Source: an uncultured Altererythrobacter sp.
Lineage (GTDB): Bacteria; Pseudomonadota; Alphaproteobacteria; Sphingomonadales; Sphingomonadaceae
DNA: 24,834 nt
Assembly: GCA_938009055.1 (NCBI GenBank)
Contig: CALLIO010000135.1
Coordinates: forward strand, 1-24,834
Direction of reading: 5' to 3'
Shown: piece by piece, positions 21,779-24,834 of the stretch
How positions within the stretch are numbered: the first letter of the stretch is position 1
How the letters are laid out: each line of letters opens with the position of its first letter
Notes under the pieces: model-generated
Told to the model about the DNA's origin: nothing
Databases searched by the model: none
Seen by the model: only the letters and a program-made list of their open reading frames with translations
Translations under genes and position numbers: made by a program

Positions 21779-23911
21779 TTACGCAAGCTTCTCCTTCACC
21801 TCTAGCGCAACCGCCGCCGGAACTTCTTCGTAGTGGCTGAATTGCATCGAGTAGTTTGCACGGCCTTGGCTGAACGAACGCAATTCGTTCACATAACCAA
21901 ACATATTGGCCAATGGAACGAATGCCTCGACAGCTTGGGCATTACCGCGGCTGTCTGTGCCTTGGATCTGACCACGCCGAGAGTTGAGATCGCCGATCAC
22001 ATCGCCGAGGTAGTCCTCGGGTGTGATGACTTCAACCTTCATGACCGGCTCAAGCAGTTTGATACCGCCGCGTTCCGCCGCTTCACGCATTGAGCCGCGG
22101 CCGCAGATTTCAAACGCCACGGTGCTGGAGTCAACATCGTGATAAGCGCCGTCTGTTACGTGGATCGTAAAGTCGATGATCGGGAAGCCAACGAGATAGC
22201 CGCTTTCGGCCTGCTCGCGGATGCCTTTTTCCAGCGACGGGATATATTCCTTCGGAATGTTACCGCCTTTAATGCTGTCTTCGAATACGATGCCTTGGCC
22301 GCGCTCACCCGGTGTAAACGTCGCTTTGGCACGGGCAAATTGTCCGGTACCGCCCGACTGTTTCTTATGGGTGTAGTCGATTTCCATCTCGCGGCCGAGC
22401 GATTCACGATAGGCCACTTGCGGCGCGCCGACATTGGCCTCAACCTTGAACTCGCGCTTCATCCGGTCGACCAAAATGTCGAGGTGAAGCTCGCCCATGC
22501 CCTTGATGATCGTCTGACCGCTTTCATGGTCAGTCGTCACGCGGAAGCTTGGGTCTTCGGCTGCCAAACGATTGAGAGCAACGCCCATCTTCTCTTGGTC
22601 AGCTTTGGTTTTTGGCTCAACCGATAATTCGATCACCGGCTCGGGGAATTCCATCCGCTCAAGAATGATCGGGTGGGCTGCATCACAAAGCGTGTCACCG
22701 GTGGTGGTCGCCTTGAGGCCAGCAATCGCAACGATATCGCCGGCAAATGCCTCTTCGATATCTTCACGGTCGTTGGAGTGCATAAGCAGCATGCGGCCAA
22801 TCTTTTCCTTCTTCTCCTTGACCGAGTTCAGAACCGAACCCTTCTCAAGCTTGCCCGAATAGATGCGGGTGAAGGTGAGCGAGCCCACGAATGGGTCGTT
22901 CATGATCTTAAACGCCAATGCGGAGAACGGCTCGTCATCCGAAGAAGGACGCTCGGCCTCTTCTTCAGTGCCGGGCACAACGCCCTGAATGGCCGCCACG
23001 TCGAGCGGTGAAGGCATGTAGTCAACAACCGCGTCGAGCAAAGGCTGAACGCCCTTGTTCTTAAACGCCGAACCACAAAGAACCGGCACGAAGCTCTGGT
23101 TGAGCGTGCCCTTGCGGATCAGACCTTTGAGCGTTTGCGTGTCCGGCATCTCACCTTCGAGATACGATTCCATCACGTCATCGTCTTGCTCAACGGCAAG
23201 TTCGATCAGCTTTTCGCGATATTCAGCGGCTTCAGCGGCCATATCGTCAGGGATTGGACCGAAGGCATATTCTGCGCCAAGGTCTTCATTCTGCCATGTG
23301 ATCGCGCGTTCGTTGACCAGATCAACCAGACCAACAAGATCCGCTTCTATGCCAATCGGAAGGTAGAGGACAGCCGGTGTCGCGCCCAAACGGTCGATGA
23401 TCGACTGGACGCAATACTTAAAGTCAGCGCCGGTGCGGTCGAGCTTATTGATGAAGCACATCCGCGGAACAGAGTACTTATCGGCTTGGCGCCACACGGT
23501 TTCAGACTGCGGCTCAACTCCGGCCACACCATCAAAACACGCAACCGCGCCATCAAGCACGCGCAGCGAACGCTCAACTTCAATCGTGAAGTCAACGTGG
23601 CCCGGCGTATCGATGATGTTGATCCGGTGCTTGGGCGAATTTTCGCGCAAAGCCTTAGGGTCACCCATCGGGTCCATCGAGCCATCTTCCGGATTCCAGA
23701 AGCAGGTCGTCGCAGCAGAGGTAATCGTGATCCCACGCTCCTGCTCCTGCTCCATCCAATCCATCGTCGCCGCGCCATCATGCACTTCGCCGATTTTGTA
23801 GGACTTGCCCGTATAATAAAGAATACGCTCGGTCGTCGTAGTCTTACCAGCATCGATGTGCGCCATGATGCCGATATTGCGGTACCGCTCTAGCGGATAT
23901 TCGCGTGCCAT
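21779..23911 (-). CDS. fusA: Elongation factor G
   Basis: EF-G is the translocation GTPase. It is 710 aa (E. coli 704). G1 is AHIDAGKT (17-24), switch I contains EQEQERGITITSAATTCFW, G3 is DTPGHVDF and G4 is NKLDRTGAD. Domain IV includes THKKQSGGTGQFARAKATF, and domain V ends with ANMFGYVNELRSFSQGRANY and SMQFSHYEEVP. It lies 26 nt after rpsG with a GGAG ribosome-binding site, in the standard str-operon order. It looks like the housekeeping EF-G1. Confidence 0.98.
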   Translation of the reverse strand: MAREYPLERYRNIGIMAHIDAGKTTTTERILYYTGKSYKIGEVHDGAATMDWMEQEQERGITITSAATTCFWNPEDGSMDPMGDPKALRENSPKHRINIIDTPGHVDFTIEVERSLRVLDGAVACFDGVAGVEPQSETVWRQADKYSVPRMCFINKLDRTGADFKYCVQSIIDRLGATPAVLYLPIGIEADLVGLVDLVNERAITWQNEDLGAEYAFGPIPDDMAAEAAEYREKLIELAVEQDDDVMESYLEGEMPDTQTLKGLIRKGTLNQSFVPVLCGSAFKNKGVQPLLDAVVDYMPSPLDVAAIQGVVPGTEEEAERPSSDDEPFSALAFKIMNDPFVGSLTFTRIYSGKLEKGSVLNSVKEKKEKIGRMLLMHSNDREDIEEAFAGDIVAIAGLKATTTGDTLCDAAHPIILERMEFPEPVIELSVEPKTKADQEKMGVALNRLAAEDPSFRVTTDHESGQTIIKGMGELHLDILVDRMKREFKVEANVGAPQVAYRESLGREMEIDYTHKKQSGGTGQFARAKATFTPGERGQGIVFEDSIKGGNIPKEYIPSLEKGIREQAESGYLVGFPIIDFTIHVTDGAYHDVDSSTVAFEICGRGSMREAAERGGIKLLEPVMKVEVITPEDYLGDVIGDLNSRRGQIQGTDSRGNAQAVEAFVPLANMFGYVNELRSFSQGRANYSMQFSHYEEVPAAVALEVKEKLA

Positions 23912-23937
23912 AATTCAAATCTCCGTAAGAGAGGGGG

Positions 23938-24408
23938 TTACCAGCGGTAATGCGAGAAGGCGCGGTTGGCATCAGCCATCCGGTGCGTATCTTCGCGCTT
24001 CTTCACCGCATTGCCGCGATTGTTAGCTGCATCCATCAACTCGCCCGACAGGCGCGCCGACATAGTCGTTTCCGGACGGCCGCGCGCAGCGCCGATCATC
24101 CAGCGGATCGCCAGCGCCTGAGCACGCTCGTCACGCACTTCAACCGGCACCTGATAGGTCGCACCACCAACACGGCGAGAGCGCACTTCAACCTGCGGCT
24201 TCACATTGTTGAGCGCATCATGAAAGACTTGCACAGGATCGGTCTTGGCCTTCGCCTCAACCACATCAAGAGCACCATAAACAATCCGCTCAGCAGTGGA
24301 CTTCTTACCGTCCAGCATGAGGTTGTTCATGAATTTCGACAGCACCTGATCACCAAATTTGGGATCGGGCAGGATAACCCGCTTTTCGGGTCTACGACGA
24401 CGTGACAT
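23938..24408 (-). CDS. rpsG: 30S ribosomal protein S7
   Basis: S7 nucleates the 16S rRNA 3' domain; in E. coli it also represses its own operon by binding the rpsL-rpsG spacer. It is 156 aa. It begins MSRRRRPEKRVILPDPKFGD and has KFMNNLMLDGKKSTAERIVY, then VRSRRVGGATYQVPVEVRDE and ALAIRWMIGAARGRPETTMS. The C-terminus is ADANRAFSHYRW. A long structured spacer precedes it, with AGAGGAG as ribosome-binding site. Confidence 0.98.
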   Translation of the reverse strand: MSRRRRPEKRVILPDPKFGDQVLSKFMNNLMLDGKKSTAERIVYGALDVVEAKAKTDPVQVFHDALNNVKPQVEVRSRRVGGATYQVPVEVRDERAQALAIRWMIGAARGRPETTMSARLSGELMDAANNRGNAVKKREDTHRMADANRAFSHYRW

Positions 24409-24664
24409 TCTTCAATACTCCTCTGGAGTGCGGCGGCCCCGTCCGGGTCCACCTTGCGGCACCAGCCCTCTCCCCCGCCCTTCCACCCGGAAATTATCCT
24501 TATGGGTGTAAAGGCGCGGGAGAGTGCTGGCGCCACGTTAAACTTCTAACCGGTTCCGGTCCGTCTCCTACCCAAACCCCGATGATACCAATCATCGTAT
24601 CGGGGGTTGGGTGGGGGCGCGGGCCGGCCCCGCAAGCTTCCGGTGGACACCGGAAGCGCACAAA
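24409..24664 (-). promoter_or_regulatory. Highly structured rpsL-rpsG intercistronic region
   Basis: This 256-nt spacer has four inverted repeats. GCTTCCGGTG/CACCGGAAGC (24636-24657) is a 10-bp perfect repeat. GGGGC/GCCCC spans 24614-24631. CCCAAACCCCGAT/ATCGGGGGTTGGG (24571-24583 and 24599-24611) has one mismatch. A long stem has 17-nt arms at 24458-24474 and 24518-24534, with one mismatch and one G-U in the RNA, and an inner CACCC/GGGTG. None ends in a T-run. E. coli S7 binds a hairpin in the equivalent spacer, so this is a candidate S7 autoregulatory element. That assignment is an inference from position. Confidence 0.55.
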
Positions 24665-24834
24665 TCATTTAGGCCGCTTGGCGCCGTATTTCGAGCGGGA
24701 CTGCTTGCGGTCCTTGACCCCTTGCGTATCGAGAACGCCGCGCAGGACGTGGTAACGAACGCCGGGAAGGTCGCGAACACGGCCGCCGCGGATGAGCACA
24801 ACCGAGTGCTCCTGCAGATTGTGGCCCTCGCCTG
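24665..24834 (-). CDS. rpsL: 30S ribosomal protein S12, C-terminal part only
   Basis: The last 55 residues are visible: [20 protein letters not shown], then [20 protein letters not shown] and [15 protein letters not shown], followed by TGA. These are the conserved S12 C-terminus. The segment [13 protein letters not shown] includes the lysine/proline-loop region (P88-like area) linked to streptomycin response in E. coli. The 5' end lies beyond the right edge of the window. It is the first gene of the str block. Confidence 0.97.

Overview
The window is the core ribosomal-protein (str, S10, spc and alpha) gene cluster of an alphaproteobacterium, read almost entirely on the minus strand. Gene order (rpsL-rpsG-fusA-tuf-rpsJ ... 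secY-adk ... rpsM-rpsK-rpoA-rplQ, with no rpsD between rpsK and rpoA and no rpmJ after secY), moderate GC, the EF-Tu and L3/S5 sequences and a -35 TTGCCA / -10 TATACG promoter suggest Sphingomonadales, probably Erythrobacteraceae. That placement is an inference from sequence style; no search was run.

Layout from right to left, which is the direction of transcription: the C-terminal part of rpsL, a 256-nt highly structured spacer, rpsG, fusA, tuf, a strong intrinsic terminator, then a promoter and a structured leader that contains a terminator-like hairpin. Next comes the S10/spc block rpsJ-rplC-rplD-rplW-rplB-rpsS-rplV-rpsC-rplP-rpmC-rpsQ-rplN-rplX-rplE-rpsN-rpsH-rplF-rplR-rpsE-rpmD-rplO-secY-adk. 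Many of these genes overlap by 1 or 8 nt. The alpha block rpsM-rpsK-rpoA-rplQ has been separated from adk by about 4 kb holding three unrelated genes: an exported SRPBCC-like protein, NADP-type glutamate dehydrogenase (gdhA), and a plus-strand secreted protein with H-type-lectin-like and DUF11-like regions, the only plus-strand gene here. rpsM-rplQ therefore needs its own promoter, and a candidate is visible. The block ends at a textbook terminator after rplQ. At the left edge is a two-gene unit: a GbsR/MarR-family regulator and a DUF4166 protein that runs off the window.

The genes supply ribosomal proteins, translation factors, the SecY channel, adenylate kinase and the RNA polymerase alpha subunit, that is, the growth-rate-coupled machinery. 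There is no sign of a phage, IS element, CRISPR array, tRNA or rRNA. No clearly novel multi-gene system is visible. The best leads are regulatory or lineage-specific: a perfect 20-bp palindrome over the start codon of the GbsR-like gene, an attenuator-like rpsJ leader, the rpsL-rpsG spacer, large low-complexity extensions on S5, L3 and L15, and the lectin-like secreted protein inserted inside the ribosomal cluster.
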